DNA of 64,000 bases from assembly GCF_001921865.1 (NCBI RefSeq), contig NZ_MSCT01000019.1, forward strand, positions 186,001 through 250,000. Direction: 5' to 3'. Every line of letters starts with the position of its first letter. The first letter of the stretch is position 1. The DNA is from Pseudomonas chlororaphis (GTDB lineage: Bacteria > Pseudomonadota > Gammaproteobacteria > Pseudomonadales > Pseudomonadaceae). The notes beneath the pieces were generated by a model that worked only from the letters and a program-made list of their open reading frames with translations, was not told the origin of the DNA and did no database searches. Both the position numbers and the translations under genes were made by a program. Shown here one piece after another: positions 44,313 through 52,656 of the stretch.

Positions 44313-44328
44313 TGGCACAATCGCTGCA
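44313..44328 (+). promoter_or_regulatory. Sigma-54 (RpoN) promoter, candidate
   Basis: TGGCACAATCGCTGCA keeps the essential GG-N10-GC spacing and the TGGCAC half. It differs from consensus at the base after TGGCAC and at one T of TTGC. Predicted transcription start is near 44338, giving a leader of about 38 bases before the DUF3509 ATG. An AT-rich tract lies directly upstream. Confidence 0.6.
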
Positions 44329-44375
44329 CCTATCCCTCCAGGTTTGCCATTCAAGAACCCATGGAGCTGATAGAC

Positions 44376-44654
44376 ATGAGCCTGATCCAAGAAAAATTCG
44401 CTTCCCTGTTCTCCAACTACGAAGTGACCACTCAGCCACGTCCCGATGGCGGCATCCTGCTGACGCTGCGCAACAGCGAAGGCAAACAGCTCAAGCGTTC
44501 GATTTCCTATGCCCAACTGCACGCTGGCGATCAGCTGTCGTGGGTGATCAGCGCACTGCGGCGCGACCTGGCCGAACAGGCCAGCGAACTGCCACAGATT
44601 TCCCTGCTGCAGAGCCAGAACCGCTTTGCCCTGCCGTCGTATCACTCGGTGTAA
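44376..44654 (+). CDS. DUF3509 protein (92 aa)
   Basis: A 92-residue protein, MSLIQEKFASLFSNYEVTTQ, with GGILLTLRNSEGKQLKRSIS and end NRFALPSYHSV. It matches the DUF3509 pattern known mainly from Pseudomonas; function unknown. No membrane segment or signal peptide. ATG 44376 has GGAG nine bases upstream; an ATG at 44361 in the same frame would itself cover that site. It is a single-gene unit: a sigma-54-like promoter upstream and a hairpin downstream. Confidence 0.85.
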   Translation: MSLIQEKFASLFSNYEVTTQPRPDGGILLTLRNSEGKQLKRSISYAQLHAGDQLSWVISALRRDLAEQASELPQISLLQSQNRFALPSYHSV

Positions 44655-44692
44655 CTCCGACAGCCGCCTCTCGCGGCCTTGACGGATAACCC

Positions 44693-44733
44693 CATTCAGG
44701 CCGTGCCAGCCTTGCGCTGACACGGCCTGAATG
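44693..44733 (+). terminator. 13-bp inverted repeat after the DUF3509 gene
   Basis: CATTCAGGCCGTG and CACGGCCTGAATG are perfectly complementary with a 15-base loop, between convergent genes. The following CTTTCGC is only weakly T-rich. Confidence 0.55.
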
Positions 44734-44780
44734 CTTTCGCAAGTCGCCCTTTTCCGGAGGGATAGCCGAGCGGAACTCGC

Positions 44781-45326
44781 TCAGTCGTCCAGCCGCGGGA
44801 ATTGGCTGGCGAGATCGGAACCGGTGAACTCGGCAGCCCAGCCGTGGGCATTCTTGAACAGGCGGATCGCCAGTAGATAAGGGTTCTCGCCGATATCGAA
44901 CCAATGCGCGGTGCCGGCCGGCAGCAAAATCAGGTCGTGCTTCTCGCAGAACACGGCGTACACATAGTCGTCGATGTGCAGGTTGAGCAGACCGCGACCG
45001 GCGACGAACAGGCGCAGTTCATCCTCGGCCTGCCGGTGTTCGTCGAGAAAACGGCCGCGCAACTCGGCCTTTTGCGGGTGATGCTCGTCGACACTGATGA
45101 CATCCGCGCTCAAGTAGCCACGCTCGGTCATCAAACGATCGATCTGCTCCTGATAGGCCGCCAGCACCTCCTCCTGGCTGGCGCCGGGCACGATCCGGGT
45201 CGCGGCTTGCCAGCGCTCGAAACGTACACCCTGCTCGGCGAGGGTTGCGGCGATATCGTCGAAGTGGGTCAGCACCTTGTTCGGCAGGTCCGGGCTGGAT
45301 AGGTGGTAGACGGACAAGCTGCTCAT
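44781..45326 (-). CDS. Acireductone dioxygenase-like cupin with an altered metal site
   Basis: A 181-residue cupin clearly of the ARD family (MtnD): MSSLSVYHLSSPDLPNKVLT, FVAGRGLLNLHIDDYVYAVF and LPAGTAHWFDIG. True ARD binds its metal through His-x-His-x3-Glu plus a distant His. Here the first part reads EHRQAEDE, so the second His is Gln (CAG codon), while the first His, the Glu and the distant His remain. The mtnB and mtnC genes usually linked to mtnD are absent. It may be a paralogue with changed metal, changed chemistry, or no activity. ATG 45326 is chosen. Confidence 0.8.
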   Translation of the reverse strand: MSSLSVYHLSSPDLPNKVLTHFDDIAATLAEQGVRFERWQAATRIVPGASQEEVLAAYQEQIDRLMTERGYLSADVISVDEHHPQKAELRGRFLDEHRQAEDELRLFVAGRGLLNLHIDDYVYAVFCEKHDLILLPAGTAHWFDIGENPYLLAIRLFKNAHGWAAEFTGSDLASQFPRLDD

Positions 45327-45450
45327 CGTGGCAATTCCTCGTGATCGACAGTGCCCTGCGGCTGTTCCAGGCCGGCCGGGCATCATCGGGCGGTGGCGGC
45401 TTCGATCGAAGCACGCCTTGACGGTTTATGCAGGCACTCGAAGGCGAGGC

Positions 45451-46599
45451 TCACGGCCTGTCTTCATGCATGCGGGTGGCAATGATAACGGCTGCCGCCA
45501 GCGCGGCGAGGCTGGCAATACTAAAGGTCAATGTCGCGCCCAGGGCGTTCCAGCTGTAGCCGGAATACAACGCGCCCAGCGCGCCGCCGGTACCGGCCAG
45601 GGCGGCGTACAAGGCCTGGCCCTGGCCCTGTTGACGGGCACCGAAACTGCGCTGCACGAAATGAATGGCCGCGGCATGAAAGCTGCCGAAGGTCGCGGCG
45701 TGCAACACCTGGGCGAACAACAGCACCCACAGGTGCTCGGCGAAGGCCCCCAGCAGCAGCCAGCGCAACGCCGCCAGGAGGAAACTCGCCAGCAGCACCC
45801 GGCGTACCGAAAAGCGCGAGAGGATCCAGCTCATCGCCAGGAACATCAACACTTCGGCGACCACCCCCAGCGCCCACAGCAGGCCGATCAGCCCGCGGCT
45901 GTAGCCCAGGTGTTCCAGGTGCAGGGTGAGGAAGGTGTAGTAAGGGCCGTGGCTCATCTGCATCAGCGCCACGCACATATAAAAGGCCAGGACACCGGGG
46001 CTGCGCAGTTGGCTGAGAAAACCTCCAGCGGCCGCGCGACTGCCCTGGGTCGCCGGCTGGGCGTTGGGCACCCAGGCGCTGCTGAGCACGATCCCGGCCA
46101 TGATCAGCACCAGCGCCACCGGGTAGATATCCAGGCTCAGCCACTCGAACAGGCGCCCCAGCGCCACCACCGTGAGAATGAAACCGATCGAGCCCCACAG
46201 GCGGATCTGGCTGTAGCGGCTGGTCTGGCCTTGCAGGTGCGCCAAGGTGATCACTTCGAACTGCGGCAACACCGCGTGCCAGAAGAACGCGTGCAAAGCC
46301 ATGACCATCGCCAGCCAGGCGTAGCTCTTGCTGACGAAAATCAGCGAAAAGCTCAGCAGCGTGCAGATCGCGCCAAACCGCACAATGGCCAGGCGCCGGC
46401 CGCTGTAGTCGCCGAGCCAGCCCCAGATGTTCGGCGCCACGCAGCGCATGAGCATGGGAATGGCCACCAGCTCGCCGATGCGCGCGCTGGAAAACCCCAG
46501 GTGGTCGAAATACAGCGCCAGAAACGGCGCGGTCGAACCCAGCAGCGCGAAATAGAACAGGTAGAAACTGGAGAGCCGCCAGTACGGCAGTGCCGCCAC
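45451..46599 (-). CDS. MFS transporter, HcaT-like
   Basis: A 382-residue, 12-helix major facilitator of the phenylpropionate-transporter (HcaT/YcaD-like) group. It starts ALPYWRLSSFYLFYFALLGS after a GTG at 46599. LGDYSGRRLAIVRFGAI is the typical loop 2-3 motif. The substrate is unknown, and the HcaT name does not prove aromatic acid uptake. The GTG start is inferred: upstream codons overlap aroC and lack similarity. The stop of aroC lies 34 bp before this start. Confidence 0.87.
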   Translation of the reverse strand: MAALPYWRLSSFYLFYFALLGSTAPFLALYFDHLGFSSARIGELVAIPMLMRCVAPNIWGWLGDYSGRRLAIVRFGAICTLLSFSLIFVSKSYAWLAMVMALHAFFWHAVLPQFEVITLAHLQGQTSRYSQIRLWGSIGFILTVVALGRLFEWLSLDIYPVALVLIMAGIVLSSAWVPNAQPATQGSRAAAGGFLSQLRSPGVLAFYMCVALMQMSHGPYYTFLTLHLEHLGYSRGLIGLLWALGVVAEVLMFLAMSWILSRFSVRRVLLASFLLAALRWLLLGAFAEHLWVLLFAQVLHAATFGSFHAAAIHFVQRSFGARQQGQGQALYAALAGTGGALGALYSGYSWNALGATLTFSIASLAALAAAVIIATRMHEDRP

Positions 46600-46633
46600 G
46601 GCCGTCAGACCGTGGCGACTGGCAGGAGCGGCA

Positions 46634-47725
46634 TTACAGCTGGCCCAGCACCGGCGTGCCCACACGCACGTCGGCGTTCTGTGCGCGATGGCGCAGCAGG
46701 TGGTCCATCAGCACGATGGCCATCATGGCTTCGGCGATCGGCGTGGCGCGAATCCCAACGCACGGATCGTGACGACCCTTGGTGATGACGTCCACCGGGT
46801 TGCCGTCGACATCGATCGAACGCCCCGGCGTCGTGATGCTCGAGGTCGGCTTGAGCGCCAGGTGCGCGACGATCGGCTGGCCGGAGGAAATCCCGCCGAG
46901 GATGCCGCCGGCGTTATTGCTGAGGAAACCTTGCGGGGTCAGCTCGTCGCGATGCTCGGTACCACGCTGGGCGACACTGGCGAAACCGGCGCCGATCTCC
47001 ACGCCCTTGACCGCGTTGATGCTCATCAGTGCGTGGGCCAGCTCGGCGTCGAGGCGGTCGAAGATCGGCTCGCCCAGGCCCGGCATTACACCCTCGGCGA
47101 CCACGGTGATCTTCGCGCCCACGGAGTCCTGATCGCGGCGCAGCTGGTCCATATAGGCTTCCAGTTCCGGGACCTTGTCCGGGTCGGGGCTGAAGAAGGC
47201 GTTGTCTTCCACCGAATCCCAGCTCTTGAACGGGATTTCGATCGGGCCGAGCTGGCTCATGTAGCCGCGAACCACAATGCCCTGGCTGGCCAGGAACTTC
47301 TTGGCGATGGCCCCGGCCGCCACGCGCATCGCGGTTTCCCGCGCCGAACTGCGACCGCCGCCGCGGTAATCGCGGATGCCGTACTTGTGGTGATAGGTGT
47401 AGTCGGCGTGGGCCGGGCGGAACAGATCCTTGATCGCCGAGTAGTCCTTGGACTTCTGGTCGGTATTGCGGATCAGCAGGCCGATGGAGCAGCCAGTGGT
47501 CTGGCCCTCGAACACGCCGGAGAGGATTTCGACTTCATCGGCTTCCTGGCGTTGGGTGGTATGACGGCTGGTGCCAGGCTTGCGCCGGTCCAGATCGCGC
47601 TGCAGATCGTCCAGCGACAACGCAAGACCCGGAGGGCAGCCGTCGACAATGGCGACCAACGCCGGGCCATGGCTTTCGCCCGCGGTGGTGACAGTGAACA
47701 GCTTGCCGTAGGTATTGCCGGACAT
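46634..47725 (-). CDS. aroC: Chorismate synthase
   Basis: A 363-residue FMN-dependent enzyme, the last step to chorismate (from EPSP, made by AroA of the fusion at the left end of the window). Signatures GESHGPALVAIVDGCPPG, DYRGGGRSSARETA and GRHDPCVGIRA are intact. The start MSGNTYGKLFTVTTAGESHG is typical. It diverges from the hydrolase gene with about 140 bp between, and the MFS gene follows on the same strand, possibly cotranscribed. Confidence 0.96.
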   Translation of the reverse strand: MSGNTYGKLFTVTTAGESHGPALVAIVDGCPPGLALSLDDLQRDLDRRKPGTSRHTTQRQEADEVEILSGVFEGQTTGCSIGLLIRNTDQKSKDYSAIKDLFRPAHADYTYHHKYGIRDYRGGGRSSARETAMRVAAGAIAKKFLASQGIVVRGYMSQLGPIEIPFKSWDSVEDNAFFSPDPDKVPELEAYMDQLRRDQDSVGAKITVVAEGVMPGLGEPIFDRLDAELAHALMSINAVKGVEIGAGFASVAQRGTEHRDELTPQGFLSNNAGGILGGISSGQPIVAHLALKPTSSITTPGRSIDVDGNPVDVITKGRHDPCVGIRATPIAEAMMAIVLMDHLLRHRAQNADVRVGTPVLGQL

Positions 47726-47867
47726 GCGGGGCGCTCCGTGAAATCAGCCGAAATAACTCAGTTGTGATTGCTGAGCGCGCCAGTATACGCAGGCTACCCA
47801 ACTAGTTCATCCTCGAACCTTATCCATGTCCGGAAGTCCAACCGGCACCTTCTTTCATGATGGCGTG

Positions 47868-48821
47868 ATGATGCTGCGAGTTCTTCTCTTGAGCCTTACC
47901 CTGTTCACCGGCCTGGTCCAGGCGGCCGTGCTGCAACGTCCCATCAGCCTGGACACCGGCCACGGCGAGCTGTACGGCTCGCTGCTGCTGCCCAAGTCCG
48001 ACAGCCCGGTGCCGGTGGTACTGATCGTCTCCGGCTCCGGCCCCACCGACCGCGACGGCAACAACCCCGACGGCGGGCGCAATGACAGCCTCAAGCGCCT
48101 GGCCTGGGTGCTGGCCAAGCACAACATCGCCAGCGTGCGCTATGACAAGCGCGGCGTCGCCGCCAGCCTCGCCGCCACTCCGGACGAACGCAACCTGACC
48201 CTCGACGCCTACGTCGCGGACGCTGTGGCCTGGGGCAAGCAACTCAAGACCGACCCGCGCCTGGGCCCGCTGATCCTGCTCGGCCATAGCGAGGGCGCGT
48301 TGATCGCCACGCTGGCAGCGCCCCAGGTCGATGCGGCAGCGGTGATTTCCATCTCCGGCACCGCTCGCCCGGTGGACCAGGTATTGCGCCAGCAACTGAG
48401 CTATCGCCTGCCGGCGCCGCTGATGCTGCGCAGCAACGAACTGCTCGACAGCCTCAAGGCCGGCCGGGTCGATACCGACGTGCCACCGCCCCTGGAAGTG
48501 ATCTTCCGACCCAGCGTGCAGCCGTACCTGATCACCCTGTTCAAGGAAGATCCGGCCGCTGCCTTCGCCCGTCTGAAGATGCCGGCCCTGATCGTCCAGG
48601 GCAGCAACGATATCCAGGTCGGCGTCGACGATGCGCTGATGCTCAAGGCCGCCAAACCGGACGCCCAACTGGCGCTGATCGAAGGCATGAACCATGTCCT
48701 GCGTATCGTGCCCAACGACGTCAAGCGGCAACTGGCCTCCTATAAGGACCCGCAACTGCCGCTGGCCGCAGAACTGGGGAGCCGCATCATTCGTTTTATT
48801 GACGGACTTCACGCCCGTTGA
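47868..48821 (+). CDS. Secreted alpha/beta hydrolase
   Basis: A 317-residue alpha/beta hydrolase with an N-terminal signal peptide, MMLRVLLLSLTLFTGLVQA. The oxyanion region is VSGSGPTDRDGNNP, the nucleophile elbow is LLGHSEGALIA, and the His is in EGMNHVL near the C-terminus. Periplasmic location is inferred. The substrate is unknown. The open frame starts at 47826, but I chose ATG 47868 because it places the signal peptide at the N-terminus; neither start has a strong ribosome site. Confidence 0.85.
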   Translation: MMLRVLLLSLTLFTGLVQAAVLQRPISLDTGHGELYGSLLLPKSDSPVPVVLIVSGSGPTDRDGNNPDGGRNDSLKRLAWVLAKHNIASVRYDKRGVAASLAATPDERNLTLDAYVADAVAWGKQLKTDPRLGPLILLGHSEGALIATLAAPQVDAAAVISISGTARPVDQVLRQQLSYRLPAPLMLRSNELLDSLKAGRVDTDVPPPLEVIFRPSVQPYLITLFKEDPAAAFARLKMPALIVQGSNDIQVGVDDALMLKAAKPDAQLALIEGMNHVLRIVPNDVKRQLASYKDPQLPLAAELGSRIIRFIDGLHAR

Positions 48822-48847
48822 CGCGTTTTCCCCTCCAGTCCTGAAAA

Positions 48848-48877
48848 AAACGGCCGATAAGCCTTTGCCGGCCGTTT
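48848..48877 (+). terminator. Terminator after the hydrolase gene
   Basis: AAACGGCC and GGCCGTTT pair around a 14-base loop, followed by a short T-rich stretch. Confidence 0.6.
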
Positions 48878-48919
48878 CCTTGCCGCCGGCAAGCAGCGCT
48901 TGGACAGGATCTCGCCGTT

Positions 48920-49708
48920 ATGACCGATACCCAGAACCCTCCCGAAACCGCGGTTGAACCCCCCGCTCCCGAAGCCGTGGCGTTGCCTTGGGCGGACGTG
49001 CATGCCGAGCACCACCGGATGCTGCGCCTGGCGCCGCTGCAAGTCGATCGTGCCACTGGCGGGCGGCCTCTGCGGTTTGTCGAGTTCGGTTACGCCGAGC
49101 GTAGCAACAAGGAACTCAGCCTGTTGCGCCTGGTGATCCAATTGCCGGGCCAACGCGTGCGCAAGGAGCAGAACCACCTGGATGTCTGGGTCGACCATGC
49201 CACCCGTCGCGTGCGCTTCGAGCCACAAAACCTGCAGATCGAACCGGCAAACCGCGGCATCGGCCGTTTCCTGCTGGCCCAGGGGACAAGTTGGGCCCAA
49301 AAGAAGTGGCCGCACTACCGCGTGGACGGTTTCGAACTGGCGAACAAAGATGCGTTGAACGAAGCCACGCGCTTGCGCCGCGACCATTTCCTGCGGATCC
49401 AGGGTTTCGATGTGGCCTACGCCGATGCCCAGCACCTCAAGGGCAGTGTCAAGGACGTGCAGGTCGGTCAATTGCTGGCCAACTGGAACACCGAGAAGCT
49501 GCAGTTCGTCGAAATCCTCGAAGCCGCGCAGATGCTGCAGCAGGCCGAGCAGAACCTCGTGGAACAGGAAGTCAAACTGCGCAAGCACGAAGAGAAGGTC
49601 GCCAAGTACCAGCGCGAAGACACCGGGCTGCGCTTCACCATCACCTGTCTGGTGGCGTTCGCGGTGTTCCAGGCCGGGTTGCTGATCTGGATCGCCACCC
49701 ACCGCTGA
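48920..49708 (+). CDS. Tail-anchored coiled-coil protein of unknown function
   Basis: A 262-residue protein I cannot assign to a characterised family, although the locus looks conserved in Pseudomonas. It has a Pro-rich acidic N-terminus, a folded middle (residues about 25-190), a heptad-rich segment (EILEAAQMLQQAEQNLVEQE and following, about 190-235), and a single C-terminal membrane helix (ITCLVAFAVFQAGLLIWIA) with only three residues after it. No signal peptide is seen, so the bulk should be cytoplasmic and the protein C-terminally anchored. It ends at a strong terminator. Confidence 0.8.
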   Translation: MTDTQNPPETAVEPPAPEAVALPWADVHAEHHRMLRLAPLQVDRATGGRPLRFVEFGYAERSNKELSLLRLVIQLPGQRVRKEQNHLDVWVDHATRRVRFEPQNLQIEPANRGIGRFLLAQGTSWAQKKWPHYRVDGFELANKDALNEATRLRRDHFLRIQGFDVAYADAQHLKGSVKDVQVGQLLANWNTEKLQFVEILEAAQMLQQAEQNLVEQEVKLRKHEEKVAKYQREDTGLRFTITCLVAFAVFQAGLLIWIATHR

Positions 49709-49712
49709 TAAC

Positions 49713-49742
49713 AAAAAAGCCCGCCAATTGGCGGGCTTTTTT
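49713..49742. terminator. Bidirectional Rho-independent terminator
   Basis: GCCCGCC-AATT-GGCGGGC with six A before and six T after, between the convergent coiled-coil gene and prmB. Confidence 0.92.
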
Positions 49743-49761
49743 GTGGTTCTTCGCTTGTTGC

Positions 49762-50670
49762 TCAGACCCGCGAGCTGAACAACGCCTGGTGCTGCCGGCA
49801 CTGCTCGGCGGTGAGCATGAACACGCCATGGCCGCCGCGCTCGAAGTCCAGCCAGGCGAAATCGACTTCCGGGTACAGCGCCTCGACATGCACCTGGCTA
49901 TTGCCGACCTCGACAATCAGCAGGCCCTTCTCGGTCAGGTGATCGGCCGCCTCGGCGAGCATGCGCCGCACCAGGTTCAGGCCGTCATCGCCGCAGGCCA
50001 GGCCCAGCTCCGGTTCGTGCTGGTATTCCTCAGGCATGTCGGCGAAGTCTTCGGCATCCACATACGGTGGGTTCGACACGATCAGGTCGAAACGCTGGCC
50101 CGGCAACCCCTCGAAACCATCGCCCTGCACCGTGAACACGCGCTCGTCGACGCCATGGCGCTCGATGTTCTGGTTCGCCACCTCAAGGGCCTCGAACGAC
50201 AGATCGGCCAGCACCACTTCCGCGTCCCGGAACTCATAGGCGCAGGCAATGCCGATGCAACCGGACCCGGTGCACAGATCGAGAATCCGCGCCGGCTCGG
50301 CGCCCAGCCAGGGTTCGAAACGTTTTTCGATCAGCTCGCCAATCGGCGAACGCGGGATCAGTACACGCTCGTCGACAATAAACGACAGGCCGCAGAACCA
50401 GGCTTCGCCCAGCAGATAGGCGGTCGGCACGCGCTCTTCGATACGACGCTTGAGCAAGCGTTGCAGGTTGTCCAACTCGTCGTCTTCCAGCGCGCAATCC
50501 AGATAGCTGTCGGCAATTTCCCAAGGCAGGTGCAAGGCGCCCAGGACCAATTGACGGGCCTCGTCCCAGGCATTGTCGGTCCCATGGCCGAAAAACAGAT
50601 CCTCCCCATGAAAGCGGCTGACAGCCCAACGGATATGGTCGCGCAGAGTGCGCAGGCGGGAAGTGATCAC
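49762..50670 (-). CDS. prmB: Ribosomal protein uL3 (L3) glutamine methyltransferase
   Basis: A 302-residue SAM methyltransferase that N5-methylates Gln150 of ribosomal protein L3. The SAM motif is ILDLCTGSGCIGIACAY and the amide-substrate motif is NPPY in IVSNPPYVDAEDFADMP, shared with PrmC/HemK. The GTG at 50670 (MITSRLRTLRDHIRWAVSRF) gives the family's length. The open frame further upstream has no similarity. It diverges from the isochorismatase-like gene. Confidence 0.95.
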   Translation of the reverse strand: MITSRLRTLRDHIRWAVSRFHGEDLFFGHGTDNAWDEARQLVLGALHLPWEIADSYLDCALEDDELDNLQRLLKRRIEERVPTAYLLGEAWFCGLSFIVDERVLIPRSPIGELIEKRFEPWLGAEPARILDLCTGSGCIGIACAYEFRDAEVVLADLSFEALEVANQNIERHGVDERVFTVQGDGFEGLPGQRFDLIVSNPPYVDAEDFADMPEEYQHEPELGLACGDDGLNLVRRMLAEAADHLTEKGLLIVEVGNSQVHVEALYPEVDFAWLDFERGGHGVFMLTAEQCRQHQALFSSRV

Positions 50671-50907
50671 GGGACAGACTCCTGAAAAAACGACTGGCGA
50701 TTCTAACAGCCAAAACGTCTGAGGACGACGCATGAAAAATCTGAGTCTGCGGGGCGTCCAGGCCGTTTTCCGTGCATTCGGCCCGATTCCCCATAGCCCT
50801 TGACACGGCTGTAGGCCAGCAACCACGCCCCTTACGTTAGTAGCGATTCACAGAAGCGCTCCGCCAGAGGACAATGTCGCAAAAGCCCCACTCACAGGAG
50901 CCCCAGA

Positions 50908-51498
50908 ATGTCCGTTCCAAAGACGATGTTTCAACTCAGCGGTCGTGGTTATGCAGCGGCTAATTTGAGCCACGCGACCCTTGTGATCATCGACGCGCAG
51001 AAAGAATACCTCAGCGGCCCGCTGGCCCTGTCCGGCATGGACACCGCGGTCGCCAACATCCGGCAACTGGTCGCTGCCGCCCGTTCCGCCGGCCGCCCGG
51101 TCGTGCACGTACGCCACCTCGGCACTGTCGGCGGCCTGTTCGACCCGCAGGGCGAACGCGGCGAGTTCATCCCGGGCCTCGAACCCCTGGACGACGAAAC
51201 CATCATCGGCAAGTTGCTGCCGAGCGCCTTCCATGGCACCGAACTGGAAAAGCGCCTGCAGGACCTGGGCTCCCTGGACCTGATCGTCTGCGGTTTCATG
51301 AGCCATTCCAGCGTCAGCACCACCGTGCGCGCGGCGAAGAACCTGGGCTTTCGCTGCACCCTGGTGGAAGACGCCTGCGCCACCCGCGACCTGCCGTACA
51401 AAGGCGGCATCCTGACGGCCGAGCATGTCCAGCAGACCGAAATGGCCATCATGGCGGACAACTTCGCCACCCTTGCCACCACCAAAGATCTGATCTGA
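50908..51498 (+). CDS. Isochorismatase-like hydrolase with Ser at the usual Cys site
   Basis: A 196-residue protein of the isochorismatase-like superfamily. The catalytic Asp is in VIIDAQKEYLSG and the Lys is in IIGKLLPSAFHGT. The nucleophile segment reads GFMSHSSVSTTVRAA; in cysteine hydrolases of this fold a Cys stands where the second Ser of HSS is. So it is not an ordinary cysteine amidase. True isochorismatases also lack that Cys, but nothing nearby suggests siderophore or phenazine synthesis. ATG 50908 follows AGGAGC. Substrate unknown. Confidence 0.85.
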   Translation: MSVPKTMFQLSGRGYAAANLSHATLVIIDAQKEYLSGPLALSGMDTAVANIRQLVAAARSAGRPVVHVRHLGTVGGLFDPQGERGEFIPGLEPLDDETIIGKLLPSAFHGTELEKRLQDLGSLDLIVCGFMSHSSVSTTVRAAKNLGFRCTLVEDACATRDLPYKGGILTAEHVQQTEMAIMADNFATLATTKDLI

Positions 51499-51625
51499 TC
51501 GACCCGACTGAGCGGCCGCTGGCCGCTCATCCGTAAAAGCCTCTCATTTGCTGCAATTGCCTTAGCCTCAGGAACCACCCGGTCATCTTTCGGTCGAAGG
51601 CCGATACCCATTGAGGAAGGTCGGA

Positions 51626-51946
51626 ATGAAGATATCCGATGGTTTTGACGCACGTCGTCTGCGGCCCAAAGGCCCGCGGAACTGGCGTTTGCGCCTGGGC
51701 GCGGGGTTCTCCGCGTTGCTGGCGACCTTCGGTGTGCTGCTGGCGATGGCCGGGGCTGCCAGCCTGTTGGGGCGCCCTCCGGCGCTGGGCGAACTGAATG
51801 CCAGTCCGGCGGGCTCGGCGGTGATTTTAGCGGTCGGCCTGTTACTGCTGTATGTCGGCGTCTGGCTGTGGCGGCGCTGCCGGCGGCGCATGCGCCAGCC
51901 GCAAACCCTGAACATGGCGCCGCACCTGATGAAGAAACATGACTGA
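51626..51946 (+). CDS. Small membrane protein of unknown function (106 aa)
   Basis: A 106-residue protein with a basic N-terminus (MKISDGFDARRLRPKGPRNW) and two hydrophobic helices (LGAGFSALLATFGVLLAMAG and AVILAVGLLLLYVGVWLW), then an Arg-rich cytoplasmic tail. No family name is recognised. ATG 51626 is preceded by GAGGAAGG; a TTG five codons earlier is less likely. The Smr gene follows by 75 bp. Confidence 0.75.
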   Translation: MKISDGFDARRLRPKGPRNWRLRLGAGFSALLATFGVLLAMAGAASLLGRPPALGELNASPAGSAVILAVGLLLLYVGVWLWRRCRRRMRQPQTLNMAPHLMKKHD

Positions 51947-52021
51947 GTCGACGGCAACGCGTTTTGTCCCGCCCCTCTCCCGCCGAGTTGGGTAAACTGC
52001 TCGGTCTTCGCGGAGACTGAC

Positions 52022-52579
52022 ATGCAAGACGACGATTTTTCCCTGTTCAAAAGCGCGATCCAAGGCGTCAAGCCGATCAAGCACGATCGCGCCGATACCG
52101 GCAAACCCAAGGCTGACCGCGCGCAAATCGCCAAATTGCGCCAGTCCGCTACCGTGCGTACCGACACCACCGCCGTCGATGGGCTGTCCGATCAATTCGT
52201 GATCGATGTCGGCCCGGAAGACGATCTGATGTGGGCCCGCGACGGTGTCCAGGAAAGCCAGATGCGCAAGCTCAAGGTCGGGCAGATTCCTTTCGAGGGT
52301 AGCCTCGACCTGCACGGCATGAGCGTAGAGAAAGCCCGGGAAACCCTCTGGGCCTTTCTCGCCGAAGCCACAAAATTCGAGATCCGCTGCGTGCGCGTCA
52401 CCCATGGCAAGGCCGTGCGCCTGGATGGCAAGCGACCGATGATCAAGAGCCACGTCAACACCTGGCTGCGCCAGCATCCCCAGGTGCTGGGTTTCACCTC
52501 GTGCCAGGCCCGGCACGGCGGCGCGGGGGCGGTCTACGTGATGCTCAAGCGCACCATGATGGAAGGTCGCGACGAGTAA
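52022..52579 (+). CDS. Smr domain protein
   Basis: A 185-residue protein with a C-terminal Smr (small MutS-related) domain. The first conserved block is SLDLHGMSVEKARETLWAFL (about residues 96-115), and the second includes VTHGKAVRLDGKRPMIKSHV and HGGAGAVYVML. Standalone Smr proteins can be nicking endonucleases or act on stalled ribosomes; which applies here is unknown. The N-terminal 90 residues are polar and variable. Confidence 0.9.
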   Translation: MQDDDFSLFKSAIQGVKPIKHDRADTGKPKADRAQIAKLRQSATVRTDTTAVDGLSDQFVIDVGPEDDLMWARDGVQESQMRKLKVGQIPFEGSLDLHGMSVEKARETLWAFLAEATKFEIRCVRVTHGKAVRLDGKRPMIKSHVNTWLRQHPQVLGFTSCQARHGGAGAVYVMLKRTMMEGRDE

Positions 52580-52656
52580 AGCCGCTTCGTCGCGCTTGCA
52601 GCGTCGAGTCCGCCACCGTACCCTTGCCCTTTGCGTAAAATCCCACAGGTAGTTTC

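Larger units (their letters stand above)
43760..44375. other. Divergent regulatory region (616 bp)
   Basis: Lies between the acyl-CoA synthetase (minus) and the DUF3509 gene (plus). It holds a 29-codon frame near the left end, a TGCA dyad, an AT-rich tract (about 44265-44310) and a sigma-54-like promoter, each listed separately. Other short frames here lack ribosome sites. Confidence 0.55.
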
